Notes: generated by a model not told the origin, from the letters alone. DNA of 49,148 nt from Alphaproteobacteria bacterium (GCA_023700945.1 JAMPXY010000004.1:1-49148); one strand, 5' to 3'; counted from the stretch's first letter, positions 19,477 to 29,320 are shown. Numbers and translations are program-made.

Positions 19477-19733
19477 GTATCCTTGTGAATCTTAACCGCT
19501 ACCAGTGTTAACCGTAGTGGCCACGCGGTCAAGGGGAGGGAAAAAAGCAAGCAGGACTTCAAAAAAATCGCAAACGGTGCGGTGAAGCATCGATAATTCT
19601 GCATAATTCTACGGAAGGGGCTTTTCTTTTTCATAGAGTGCGTCATTATCGAGTCAATATAAAAATAAAAATGCGCCCTGCCGCCGTCTTTTAAAGACGC
19701 TGGACAGTGTGCTTACAGGGAGAAAAAAGTCAG

Positions 19734-21908
19734 ATGAATAGTCTGTGGACGAACCTGCCCGCGCACCTGAGGGATAACCCCTTCTTTCATTTCTCGGCAA
19801 AGACGAATTTCGTTCCGGCGTGGGATAAGATCACGCCCGCACATGCTTTGCCGGCGATGGAATATATTTTTGACAATATGCGCCGCGAGATCGAGGCGAT
19901 TGCGCAAAATCCGGCCAAGCCCAATTATAAGAATACTGTCGAAGCTTTGGAAAAGGCTTACAGCCTGCCGATGCACTTCTTCCTTTCGGTCTTCACCACC
20001 ATGCCTAAAGACGAGGAAGAGCAAAAACAGTATGACGATGTCGAACAAATTATGTGCGACAAATTTCACGAACTTTACATGGATGTCTTTCAGAACAAGA
20101 CATTGTTCAACCGTTTTTTGTTTTTGACAATCACTCCGGAAATTATGCGCCTCACGGGCGAACGGGAAAAGCTCTACGGCATGTACGCCCAGACCTTCAA
20201 GGCCTGCGGTATTATGAAGAAACCGGCCCAGCAACAGGCGTTGCGCGATATGGGACGGCAAATTTCTACTCTGGCGCGGATCTCGCAAAAGAATATGCGT
20301 GAGTCAGAAAAGGCCGCTTTCATTCGTGTTTCTAATCCGGCGCGTCTGGCTGGTTTGTCCGATGTCCTGATCGGCGCTGCGGCGGCTGAAGCTAAAAAGC
20401 GTGGGTTTGAGGGTGAGTGGTGTTTTGGTGTCGGCACCAGTACTTATGGCCCGTTTATGAAGTCGGTACAGGATCGTGATCTGCGCCGGGAAATGTGGAT
20501 ACTGAACAGTCGTACCGGAACAACCGGTGAGTTTGATAACCGCCGCACTATTTTGAAATTGATCAAGCTGGAACATGAAATGGCCCGGATGGAAGGGTAC
20601 CGCAATCCGGCCGCCCACAGCTTGCAATACAACATGGCGCGCACCAGCAAACGTGTTGAGAGTTTTTTGCGTACGGTACGCAAGGCGGCCAAACCTGTGG
20701 CGACAGAAGAGATCGCGGTGCTAAAGGCTTTTGCTGCACAGGAAGATCAGATCAAGCATCTTAAGCCGTGGGATCTCGACTATTATAAAGAAAGACTGAA
20801 AAAGCGGGTGTTGGGCTTCGATGAGGAGCAACTGCGTCCCTACTTTGAAATGGAAGCGGTGTTGCAAGGGGTGTTCCGCCATTTCAACAAACTGTTCGGC
20901 CTTAAATTCACCGAAAGCACCGCCTATCCCAAATATGACCCGGATGTGAGAACATTCAATGTTACCAATGCCCGTACCGGCAAGCATATGGGTGTGCTTT
21001 GCATGGATTTATTCGATCGTTCCGGTAAACCGGCGGGCACGGCCTGGAATATCAGTGCGGTTTCGCAAGGGTTGTTCGAAGGTGAAAATCGCCGCCCGGT
21101 CGATATGGTGGTGACCAAATTCATCAAGGGGCAGGACGGACAGCCGACCTTGCTCACCCATTATGATCTTGAAGTTCTGTTGCACGAAATGGGTCATGCC
21201 ACCCATAATTTGTTAGGCCAATGCCGTTATCAGAGTTTTTCGGGAACATCGGTAGATACGGATTTTGTTGAATTTCCTTCGCAAATTCAGGAGAGCTGGG
21301 CTTATTTGCCTGAGGTGCTGGATGATATTGCCCGTCACCATGAAACCGGAGAAAAAATTCCCGATCACATCAAAAAGAAGATGAAAGAGGGACGCAAATT
21401 CATGGCGGGCAGTTATGTCATGAATTATGCGATGAAGGGTTGGCTTGATCTGGCGTGGTACAGGAAAGACCCCTCAAATACGCGTAGTATCGAGGCCTTC
21501 GAACGACATGTGACCCGCGATTTCATGATCGGGAACATGGAGCGTCCGTTGGTATCTCCGCGCTTCCATCATATTTTCGGCGGTGGCTATGAGGCGGGTT
21601 TCTACAGCTATCAATGGTCGGAAATGATGAGTGCGCAGCTGTTTGAAAAATTTGAAAAACACGGCGCCTATAACCGCTCTTTGAGTGCCAGCTTCAAAAA
21701 AGCCCTAGCGGTTGGGGGCAGTCGCGAAGAAGCTGATACCTTCTACACCTTGACTGGGCGTCATCCGCGTATCCAGCCCTTGCTGCGGCAATATGGCTTG
21801 CTGGGTAAGCAGTTTAATTATGCGGCTGCCTTTAAACCGCAGGTGGCGGTCAATGATAACCGTCAGGACGTCAGCCTGCCCAAGCCCGCCAAACTGCATA
21901 TCTCTTGA
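19734..21908 (+). CDS. M3 family metallopeptidase, divergent copy 3
   Basis: 'LEVLLHEMGHATHNLLGQCRYQSFSGTSVDTDFVEFPSQIQESWAY'; 'FHHIFGGGYEAGFYSYQWSEMMSAQLF'. Start at MNSLWTN preferred over the upstream start. Confidence 0.9.
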   Translation: MNSLWTNLPAHLRDNPFFHFSAKTNFVPAWDKITPAHALPAMEYIFDNMRREIEAIAQNPAKPNYKNTVEALEKAYSLPMHFFLSVFTTMPKDEEEQKQYDDVEQIMCDKFHELYMDVFQNKTLFNRFLFLTITPEIMRLTGEREKLYGMYAQTFKACGIMKKPAQQQALRDMGRQISTLARISQKNMRESEKAAFIRVSNPARLAGLSDVLIGAAAAEAKKRGFEGEWCFGVGTSTYGPFMKSVQDRDLRREMWILNSRTGTTGEFDNRRTILKLIKLEHEMARMEGYRNPAAHSLQYNMARTSKRVESFLRTVRKAAKPVATEEIAVLKAFAAQEDQIKHLKPWDLDYYKERLKKRVLGFDEEQLRPYFEMEAVLQGVFRHFNKLFGLKFTESTAYPKYDPDVRTFNVTNARTGKHMGVLCMDLFDRSGKPAGTAWNISAVSQGLFEGENRRPVDMVVTKFIKGQDGQPTLLTHYDLEVLLHEMGHATHNLLGQCRYQSFSGTSVDTDFVEFPSQIQESWAYLPEVLDDIARHHETGEKIPDHIKKKMKEGRKFMAGSYVMNYAMKGWLDLAWYRKDPSNTRSIEAFERHVTRDFMIGNMERPLVSPRFHHIFGGGYEAGFYSYQWSEMMSAQLFEKFEKHGAYNRSLSASFKKALAVGGSREEADTFYTLTGRHPRIQPLLRQYGLLGKQFNYAAAFKPQVAVNDNRQDVSLPKPAKLHIS

Positions 21909-21939
21909 TGTTAGCCAACCCTTGGTTTAAGCAAGGGGC

Positions 21940-23673
21940 ATGATCAGGTCGGCGCAGTTTGATGACATCTATTTTTCGGCAGACAATGGCCTCGCCGAAA
22001 CCGATCATGTTTTTCTTCGCGGTAACAATTTGCCAGCGGCATGGCAACACAAACCTTTATTTACTATTGCTGAAACCGGGTTTGGCACCGGGCTGAATTT
22101 CCTTGCGGCGTGCAAGCTGTTTGAGGAAACCGCTCCGGTCGGGCATCAGCTCGATTATGTGTCTTTCGAAAAATACCCACTGTCCGCTCAAGAGATTGCG
22201 GGGGCATTGCAGGGCTGGCAGGATTATTTTGGTGATCGGCTTGCGCAACTGGTGAAAAAATATCCTTTGCGCATAAACGGGTTTCACCGGGTGCATATCA
22301 GCCCGCGCATTCGTCTGACTTTGATTTTTGACGATGTGAATGAAGCCTTGCCACGTCTGGTCGTCCCGCGCGGAATCAATGCTTGGTTTCTTGACGGCTT
22401 TGCCCCGGCCAAAAACCCGCAAATGTGGAGCGAAACTTTATTTAAGGAAATGGCGCGGCTGTCTGCCCCGGCGGCGACAGCGGCCAGTTTTACCGCTGCC
22501 GGGTTTGTCCGGCGTGGTCTGGCGGCGCAGGGCTTTGCGGTCAGCAAGGTGCCCGGCTATGGTCGCAAGCGCGATATGACTCAGGCGATCTTTACTGCAG
22601 ACACCGGACGGGAACAGTCTTATAAGCCCGTGCAGCGTGTGGCTATCCTCGGCGGCGGTCTTGCCGGGACATCCTGTGCACAGGCTTTGCTAAAGCGCGG
22701 CATAGCGGTAACAATTTTTGATCCGCATGGATTGGCGCAGTTTGCCTCGGGCAATCCGGTGGGGATTTATAACCCGCGTTTTTCGCAAAACCGCAGCCCT
22801 GAATCCGATGTCTACAGCAGCGGTTATGCGGCGCTGGCGGCGCTTAATCACCCTGGACAGCGTTGCGGCAGCCTGCATCTGGTCAGGGGCGAAGATAAAG
22901 CCAAGCGCTTCCGCGGGATGAAGGAGAATTGGGGCTGGCACGACGATCATGTGCGTTGGCTCAGCGCGGCCGAGGCCTCGGCGCAGGCCGGAGTGACTTT
23001 GTCCGATGAGGCATTATTCCTGCCCGACTCAGGCTATGTCAGTCCACGGAGGTTGTGCCTTGATTACGCCGCAGGGGTGACGGTTAAGACTGACGGGTTG
23101 ATGGCAGAAGATTATGATGCTCTGATTCTTGCCAATGGTATTGAGGCCCGGCGTCATCCCTTGTTGGCGGATCTGCCGTTGCAGACGATCCGGGGCCAGA
23201 TCAGTTTCCTTGAGGCTGTGACATTAGACCCGGCCCTGACCGTGCACAGCAATATTTGTTATGGCGGTTATCTCTCCGCCACCAATCCTGACGGCTATGT
23301 GGCGGGGGCGACGTTTCAGCAATGGCTGACCGATACGGATGTCAAGGACAGCGACCATCAGGATATTCTGGAGAATCTGGCGCAAGCCGTGCCAGCGTTG
23401 GCGGGTTCGTTCCGGGTCACGGGTGGGAGGGCAGCACTGCGCTGCGCGAGCAAGGATCGTTTTCCCGTAATCGGTGCCCCTGAGGGGGAAGATAGGGTCT
23501 ATGTGACAACGGCCCATGGTTCTCACGGGCTGGTGACTTCGCTGGCGGGGGCGGAATATCTGGCGGATCGGCTGAGCGGAACCGTCTGGTCGTTGCCGGG
23601 TGATTCGGCTGTGGCGCTGGCACCGGCGCGCTTTAGCCGCCGCCAGCAGAAAAAGGGATTGCCTTCGGCTTAG
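21940..23673 (+). CDS. mnmC: Bifunctional tRNA mnm5s2U biosynthesis protein (MnmC)
   Basis: N-terminal methyltransferase ('FTIAETGFGTGLNFLAACKLF', 'AWFLDGFAPAKNPQMWSETLF') fused to FAD oxidoreductase ('VAILGGGLAGTSCAQALLKRG', 'GGRAALRCASKDRFPVIGAP'). Confidence 0.94.
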   Translation: MIRSAQFDDIYFSADNGLAETDHVFLRGNNLPAAWQHKPLFTIAETGFGTGLNFLAACKLFEETAPVGHQLDYVSFEKYPLSAQEIAGALQGWQDYFGDRLAQLVKKYPLRINGFHRVHISPRIRLTLIFDDVNEALPRLVVPRGINAWFLDGFAPAKNPQMWSETLFKEMARLSAPAATAASFTAAGFVRRGLAAQGFAVSKVPGYGRKRDMTQAIFTADTGREQSYKPVQRVAILGGGLAGTSCAQALLKRGIAVTIFDPHGLAQFASGNPVGIYNPRFSQNRSPESDVYSSGYAALAALNHPGQRCGSLHLVRGEDKAKRFRGMKENWGWHDDHVRWLSAAEASAQAGVTLSDEALFLPDSGYVSPRRLCLDYAAGVTVKTDGLMAEDYDALILANGIEARRHPLLADLPLQTIRGQISFLEAVTLDPALTVHSNICYGGYLSATNPDGYVAGATFQQWLTDTDVKDSDHQDILENLAQAVPALAGSFRVTGGRAALRCASKDRFPVIGAPEGEDRVYVTTAHGSHGLVTSLAGAEYLADRLSGTVWSLPGDSAVALAPARFSRRQQKKGLPSA

Positions 23674-23708
23674 GCAATGTGGATGATCTAAAGGTTGAGG
23701 GGATTCCT

Positions 23709-23900
23709 GTGAGACGTATCTGGGCTATTTATAAACAAGATCAGGCGGCTGTGACCAGTATCGAGTACGGCTTGATTGTCATGGCGATTGCTCTGGCCTG
23801 TATGACGGCTTATTTTCTGGCGGGGGATGCCTTGCGGGAAATGGTGTTTCAGGCCTCTTCCGCCCTTGATACCGCCACCAGCCTGATGGGCTCAGAGTAA
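23709..23900 (+). CDS. Flp family type IVb pilin
   Basis: 'IYKQDQAAVTSIEYGLIVMAIALACMTAYFLAGDAL' Flp/Fap pilin motif. GTG start after AGGTTGAGGGG; the track starts at 23679. Confidence 0.85.
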   Translation: MRRIWAIYKQDQAAVTSIEYGLIVMAIALACMTAYFLAGDALREMVFQASSALDTATSLMGSE

Positions 23901-23915
23901 CGCCAGACAGAGTAT

Positions 23916-25001
23916 ATGATGAACCCTTTTCTTTTGATGGCTGTCTTGTTTGCCGCGGCGGCCCTCAGTGTGGGCGTGCTGGTGCCACTGGCGTGTCGTA
24001 TGGCCCACCGCTTTGATTTCCTTGATCGCCCCGGTGGCCGTAAAAAACATGATGATGATATCCCGCCAGTGGGCGGCCTGATCATTTTCCCGGTTTTTAT
24101 GCTGCTGGCTTTGGGCAGCGGGGTGGTTACGCCCTCGTTTCTCTCCTGTGCGGCGGCGATTTTATTGCTGCTGATCGTGGGGGGGCTCGATGATCGTTTT
24201 GCTCTGCCCGCACGGATTAAATTTGTTACGCAGTTTGCTGCTGCGTTCATGATTGTCCTGATCGGCGGGGTGCGCGTGCAGGGCATGGGTGATATTTTCG
24301 GTTTTGGGGCGTTATGGCTCGGGTGGATGGCTATCCCCTTTACTGTGATCGCCATTGTGCTGCTGATCAATGCTATCAATCTGATGGACGGTCTTGATGG
24401 TCTTGCGGGCGGTTTGGGGTTTGTGGTGTGTTTTTGGCTGTTGCTTTGTGCGCTGATGGCGGGTGATCACGCACATGCCACATTGCTGGTAATTATGATG
24501 GGGGCGCTTGCCGGATTTCTCTATCACAATATGCGCCATCCATGGCGGACGCAGGCCCGGGTGTTTATGGGGGATGCCGGCAGTCTTTCGCTGGGGCTGG
24601 TATTGGCGTGGTTTGCGATTGATATGGCGGGTCATCCTGATCAGGCGGCCATCATGCCGATGACGGTGGCGTGGTTGCTGGCTTTGCCGATCATGGATAC
24701 GTGCGGTCAGTTTGCCCGCCGGGTCTCACAGGGACGTCACCCCTTCGACCCTGATCATCATCATTTTCATCACCATTTTGTCACAGCGGGATTGTCAGTG
24801 CGGGTGGCTACCGCTTCCATTTTATTGATTGTTTTTGCCTATGGCGTCTTTGCGGTGACGGTTGAGCTTCTGGGTTGGCCTCAATTTATTTTGACCTATC
24901 CGTGGATCATGTTGCTGTTTCTCCATATATTCATGTCGGTGCGCCCGAGCCGTTTTCGCAAGTTGATCCAGAAACTTTTGCGCATCAAGGCAGAAGAATG
25001 A
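23916..25001 (+). CDS. Polyprenyl-phosphate N-acetylhexosamine-1-phosphate transferase (MraY/WecA/TagO-like)
   Basis: 'DRPGGRKKHDDDIPPVGGLIIF', 'IVGGLDDRF', 'NAINLMDGLDGLAGGLGF', 'VFMGDAGSLSLGLVLAW', 'HPFDPDHHHFHHHF'. Confidence 0.93.
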   Translation: MMNPFLLMAVLFAAAALSVGVLVPLACRMAHRFDFLDRPGGRKKHDDDIPPVGGLIIFPVFMLLALGSGVVTPSFLSCAAAILLLLIVGGLDDRFALPARIKFVTQFAAAFMIVLIGGVRVQGMGDIFGFGALWLGWMAIPFTVIAIVLLINAINLMDGLDGLAGGLGFVVCFWLLLCALMAGDHAHATLLVIMMGALAGFLYHNMRHPWRTQARVFMGDAGSLSLGLVLAWFAIDMAGHPDQAAIMPMTVAWLLALPIMDTCGQFARRVSQGRHPFDPDHHHFHHHFVTAGLSVRVATASILLIVFAYGVFAVTVELLGWPQFILTYPWIMLLFLHIFMSVRPSRFRKLIQKLLRIKAEE

Positions 25002-26140
25002 GCCAGAAGCTGCTGATTTTTGTTGTGACCGAAGACTGGTACTTCCTTTCTCATAGGATGCCCACGGTCAAAGGCGCGCAGGCAGCGGGTTATCAGGTGG
25101 CGGTCATCACGGGCGATGGCACTGCCCGGGCTGTGATCGAGGCGCAGGGCGTGCGGGTTATTCCGTTCAGTTTTGACCGGCGCAGTCTCAATCCGCTCAA
25201 GGCCCTGCGGCAGATCTGGCAATTACGCTGCCTCTATAGGGCCGAGGGGCCGCAGGTCGTCCATCACATCGCAATGAAGCCTATTCTTTTTGGTGCGCTC
25301 GCGGCGTGGCTGGCCGGCGTGCCGCATGTGGTCAATGCTTTTGCCGGGCTTGGTTATGTCTTCAGTGCCGACACTATGCTGGCACGAGGAATGCGGCTTA
25401 TCCTGATCCCGGCTTTCCATTTTCTCCTTAACCGTCCAGGCTCTGTGGTGTTGTTCCAGAATGAAGACGACCGGGCTTTGCTGCGCAAATTGCGGGCGCT
25501 GCCGCTCCGTGGTGATGACAACACGGTTTTAATTCGTGGCTCCGGCGTTGATACCCAGGCCTTGCGGCCGCTGCCCTTGCCCGAAGGGGGCGGCGATTTC
25601 ATCTGTGTTTTTGCTGGCCGCATGATCGGTATTAAGGGCTTACCCACGTTGCAAGAGGCCTTTGCTCGTTTGCAGCATTCTTCTCCACAGATCAAGCTGT
25701 GGCTGTGCGGGCAGCCCGATCCCGGTAACCCGGGTTCCTGGACGCAACAACAGATTGATGCCTGGGTGGCTGATAACCCGCAGGTGATTTTCAAGGGGCA
25801 TTGCCAGATGGCCGATATCTGGCAGCAGGCGCATGTGGCGCTGCAGCCCTCTTACGGTGGTGAAGGGATCCCCAAATCATTACTGGAAGCTGCGGCCTGT
25901 GGTCGCCCGATTATTGCGACCGATGTGCCCGGTTGCCGCGATATGGTGGTCGAGGGGCAAAACGGATTCCTTGTGCCGCCGCATGATGCGGCCTTGCTGG
26001 CGGAGCGCATTGTTTTATTGGCACAGGATCATGATTTATGCCAGCGCATGGGCCACGCCAGTCGAGTGCTGGTCGAGGGGGAACTCTCTGCCGAAGCGGT
26101 GAGCCGTAAGGCGCAGGCGCTGTATCAATCGTTGCTGTGA
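24998..26140 (+). CDS. Glycosyltransferase family 4
   Basis: 'FICVFAGRMIGIKGLPTLQEAF', 'ALQPSYGGEGIPKSLLEAAACGRPIIATDVPGCRDMVVEGQNGFLVPP'. Start ATG 24998 overlaps the upstream stop by 4 bp. Confidence 0.9.
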   Translation: MSQKLLIFVVTEDWYFLSHRMPTVKGAQAAGYQVAVITGDGTARAVIEAQGVRVIPFSFDRRSLNPLKALRQIWQLRCLYRAEGPQVVHHIAMKPILFGALAAWLAGVPHVVNAFAGLGYVFSADTMLARGMRLILIPAFHFLLNRPGSVVLFQNEDDRALLRKLRALPLRGDDNTVLIRGSGVDTQALRPLPLPEGGGDFICVFAGRMIGIKGLPTLQEAFARLQHSSPQIKLWLCGQPDPGNPGSWTQQQIDAWVADNPQVIFKGHCQMADIWQQAHVALQPSYGGEGIPKSLLEAAACGRPIIATDVPGCRDMVVEGQNGFLVPPHDAALLAERIVLLAQDHDLCQRMGHASRVLVEGELSAEAVSRKAQALYQSLL

Positions 26141-26156
26141 GGCCCCTGTCAACGGG

Positions 26157-26738
26157 TCAGGACAGGACGTTGCCCCCCAGCCAATGCATGATATCCAGGG
26201 AATGGGTATTGACGATATAGCTGATGAAGGTGATGAATCCAGCCAGCTCCAGAGGTACCCGCAAGATGCTTGAAGCCATAAAAGCCGTAAAAAGGTAAGA
26301 ATACAGCATCAGCACGCAGGTAAACGGATACAGTTCTTCCCAAGTGAAGCTGCCGTTCAGGCTTAACCAGATGCAAGGTATAATCAGCAGGGTCGCTGGC
26401 AGGCTTAGCCAGTTATTGGCGATGACAAACTGGAAGAAATATTCGCGACGATTGATTTCACCCACGATCCACCAGACAGCAGCCAGAAACGCAATATTGA
26501 TCACGGCCATGCGCAAGGCAAACATCAACGCTAGTGTGTTGCGTGACAGTTCAGAAAGCTCCGGGGCCGGATAGAGCATAATCACCAGCAGAATTGGCGG
26601 CGACAGCAAAATTGGAATAATAAACGAGCGTACAGCCTCGTCATAGCTCGAGCCAAAACGGTTGCGACCTTGCCGCATCAGCAGGCTAAATTCAAGGCAA
26701 CCCAGAAGACTTCTTTTGATTTCGCCCTTGAGAAACAT
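26157..26738 (-). CDS. Multi-pass membrane protein of unknown function
   Basis: Several hydrophobic segments (e.g. 'SFIIPILLSPPILLVIMLYP', 'WLSLPATLLIIPCIWLSL'); AGGTGGTG SD before ATG. Confidence 0.7.
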   Translation of the reverse strand: MFLKGEIKRSLLGCLEFSLLMRQGRNRFGSSYDEAVRSFIIPILLSPPILLVIMLYPAPELSELSRNTLALMFALRMAVINIAFLAAVWWIVGEINRREYFFQFVIANNWLSLPATLLIIPCIWLSLNGSFTWEELYPFTCVLMLYSYLFTAFMASSILRVPLELAGFITFISYIVNTHSLDIMHWLGGNVLS

Positions 26739-26819
26739 CACACCACCTTTCGCCGGATATTGTTTTATTCTAACGGCTAAACCGTTAATGTTACTTAACA
26801 GAACATCATAGGTGGTGTG
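26739..26819 (-). promoter_or_regulatory. Nested inverted repeat covering the SD of the membrane-protein gene
   Basis: Outer arms CACACCACCT (26739-26748) and AGGTGGTGTG (26810-26819), 10 bp perfect; inner TAACGG/CCGTTA (26771-26776 and 26782-26787). Confidence 0.45.
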
Positions 26820-26918
26820 GATAAAGCAAGTTTTGCCGTGCAGGAAGATTGACGGTGCCGGGTCAGTTTACCTAGCCTGTTGAAAGATATATAGAATCTA
26901 GGGGCAAGGGGTACTGCC

Positions 26919-27950
26919 ATGGCAGGCAGAAATCTTAAGGTTATGAGCATGCTATCTCTGACGGCCTTGTGGCTGTCCGGGTGCGGCTGGGTGCAGCAAG
27001 ATCCCTATCAATCCTCCTATACAGGGGGGCAAGCCGCCCATGAACAGGCGTTGGCTCCACCGAAAGCCCGGGTCATGCAGACGGCTGATGCCACATGGCT
27101 GGTTACGGATCAAACGGCCAAGCCTGTGCCAACAGCAGCAGAACTGGCGGAGCTCAAGCAGGCGAATACCCGTATTGCCGAACTGGAAGACGAAATAGCG
27201 GCTTTGCGCAATGACATGACCATGATGATGCCGGCCTTGACCCGGCTTGCGGGCGGGCAGGGGTCTATGAGTGTGGAAGCTGAACCGCTCCAGACTGCTG
27301 GCGTGGCCGGTAACCTCAACCAGATTATGCCTGCTGCTGGTGGCAGTGTGGCCGCCGGTGAAATGGAACGCATTCATCAGGCCTACAGAGATACGAGTGC
27401 CTATGATCAGGATCCTGAGGCGGCGGCTGATCATGATGCCGCGTTGACTGCGGCACCTACCCCACCAGTACCTACCCCAGTACCAACACCGCCTCTTGCC
27501 CGGGCGGTTGTTCCGCCCGCTGTGGCTCCAGCTTATCAGCCTCCGCCTGCGGCAACGCCTGTAACACCTCCGGCCCCGGTCAAGGCCTCCTATACCCCGC
27601 CGGTACTGGATGTTACTGCGATTCAAAACGTGCGTTTTGGTCAGCATGATAACGGTAAATCAAGGCTGGTGATTGATGTTTCAGCCGCACGTGATTTTCG
27701 TTATGATATTGATAACAACGAACGCATTCTGGTGTTGGAAATTCCCGGCACGGTCTGGAATGCCGGCCCGGTGACCAAAAATATTCTCGATCATCCATTG
27801 GTGCAGGCGATGACGGCCTCCCCGGACGGGCAGGGCGGTACCCGGGTTGTCTTTCAATTGCTGAATTCGGCGCAGGTTCTCTGGTCGCAGGCGATCCCCC
27901 CTTCCGGCAGCCAAGGCCACCGGATCGTGATTGATGTTGCATCTAATTGA
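26919..27950 (+). CDS. Lipoprotein with proline-rich linker and C-terminal AMIN-like domain
   Basis: Lipobox 'LTALWLSGCGW'; 'PTPPVPTPVPTPPLA' linker; 'IQNVRFGQHDNGKSRLVIDVSAARDFRYDIDNNERILVLEIPGTVW' AMIN-like. Confidence 0.75.
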   Translation: MAGRNLKVMSMLSLTALWLSGCGWVQQDPYQSSYTGGQAAHEQALAPPKARVMQTADATWLVTDQTAKPVPTAAELAELKQANTRIAELEDEIAALRNDMTMMMPALTRLAGGQGSMSVEAEPLQTAGVAGNLNQIMPAAGGSVAAGEMERIHQAYRDTSAYDQDPEAAADHDAALTAAPTPPVPTPVPTPPLARAVVPPAVAPAYQPPPAATPVTPPAPVKASYTPPVLDVTAIQNVRFGQHDNGKSRLVIDVSAARDFRYDIDNNERILVLEIPGTVWNAGPVTKNILDHPLVQAMTASPDGQGGTRVVFQLLNSAQVLWSQAIPPSGSQGHRIVIDVASN

Positions 27951-28079
27951 TTTTTAAAGAAAATCTATGACTTAAACTGGCCATGATTATGGCGTATTCT
28001 GCTTGCGAAGGATTACTCCTCCTGCATCGTATTAATTGTAGGTTGGGTCAATAGCTGGATACCACGAAAGGAATAGATC

Positions 28080-28709
28080 ATGTTTTCTCATCTTGTTTTA
28101 CCGATGGCCGCTGCGCTGCTTTTAAGCACAGGAATAGCGTTTGCCGAAGATAACGCCGAGTCTTCACCGCCTGCGGCAACCAAGGAGGCCGACAAGCATT
28201 ACAGTCCACAAGAGGAAATTGATACCGATGGCGATGGTCAGGTCTCAGGGGCTGAGTCCGAGGCGTTCTCGCGTGAGCAATTTTCCAAAATTGATGCAGA
28301 TAAAGATGGCAAGCTTAGTCAGGGTGAGCTTGAGTCCTTCCATAAGGATCGTAAGGAAAACCGGGCTGAGGGTAAAGGCAAAGACAAAGCGCAAACTAAG
28401 GGTGATCAGATTCCTGCAGAGATGAAGGAAAAAATGAAAGCCCGGATGGAAGAGGAGCGCAAAGCCCGTGGGCCGATGATGGATACCGATGGTGATGGTG
28501 TCGTCAGTGAAGATGAATTCGTTGCTCATGGCCAGCAACGGCAAAACCGGATGGATGTTAACGGTGATGGCAATGTCACCAAAGAGGAAGTCATGGAAAT
28601 GCGTCAAAAAAGACGCGCCGAACATGAGCAAAGACGTCAGGATTTGCGGGACAAGGCTGGCGAAGGCCGTGAACGTCGTGGAGCCCCTGCTGAGACACCG
28701 GCAGAATAA
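28080..28709 (+). CDS. Secreted EF-hand calcium-binding protein
   Basis: Signal peptide plus four EF loops: DTDGDGQVSGAE, DADKDGKLSQGE, DTDGDGVVSEDE, DVNGDGNVTKEE. Confidence 0.92.
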   Translation: MFSHLVLPMAAALLLSTGIAFAEDNAESSPPAATKEADKHYSPQEEIDTDGDGQVSGAESEAFSREQFSKIDADKDGKLSQGELESFHKDRKENRAEGKGKDKAQTKGDQIPAEMKEKMKARMEEERKARGPMMDTDGDGVVSEDEFVAHGQQRQNRMDVNGDGNVTKEEVMEMRQKRRAEHEQRRQDLRDKAGEGRERRGAPAETPAE

Positions 28710-28738
28710 AAAGGTCGATATATAGCAGGACATCTTTC

Positions 28739-29320
28739 ATGGATGATACGGACGAAGGCCTGATGAGACGCATACAAAAGGGCGATCATCAGGCCTTTTC
28801 CTTACTGGTCAGGCGGCATAGTGCGCGTTTTTATGGACTAAGCTGGCGCTTGCTCGGGAATGAGGCTGAGGCTGAAGATGTGGTGCAGGATGCCTTTGTC
28901 AAATTATGGGCGCAGCCTGATTTATTTAAGGTCGATGCCGGAGCCCGCTTCACGACCTGGTTTTATCGCGTGGTCAGCAATATGGCGACTGACCGTCTGC
29001 GGGGACGCAAACGCTGGGCCGCGCCCGAGAGTATGGATATGCTGCCGGATCAGGCCAAACGGTCAGATCAGGTGCTGGAGGAGACTGAAATTCAAGAGAT
29101 GCTCGAGCAAGCGATCCGTAATTTGCCTGAGCGACAGAGGTTGGCCTTGACCTTGTGTTTTTATGAGGGTTTAAGCATCCGCGAAGCCAGTGTGGTTATG
29201 GATGCCGGTGAGAAAGCCATTGAGTCATTATTAATGAGGGCCAAAGCGGGACTCCGCACAGAACTGGCCAAGGGCGGCCTGATTGGCCCACGGGAGGAAC
29301 GTCATGAGCGAACAGCTTGA
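28739..29320 (+). CDS. ECF (sigma-70 family) RNA polymerase sigma factor
   Basis: Region 2 'HSARFYGLSWRLLGNEAEAEDVVQDAFVKLWAQP', region 4 'LPERQRLALTLCFYEGLSIREASVVMDAGEKAIESLLMRAKAGLR'. Confidence 0.93.
   Translation: MDDTDEGLMRRIQKGDHQAFSLLVRRHSARFYGLSWRLLGNEAEAEDVVQDAFVKLWAQPDLFKVDAGARFTTWFYRVVSNMATDRLRGRKRWAAPESMDMLPDQAKRSDQVLEETEIQEMLEQAIRNLPERQRLALTLCFYEGLSIREASVVMDAGEKAIESLLMRAKAGLRTELAKGGLIGPREERHERTA

Noticed and set aside
27455-27500. Short repeats 'cctaccccagtacc' suggesting a repeat array
   Set aside because: Encodes a Pro/Thr/Val linker (PTPPVPTPVPTPP) within the AMIN lipoprotein; ordinary low-complexity coding sequence.
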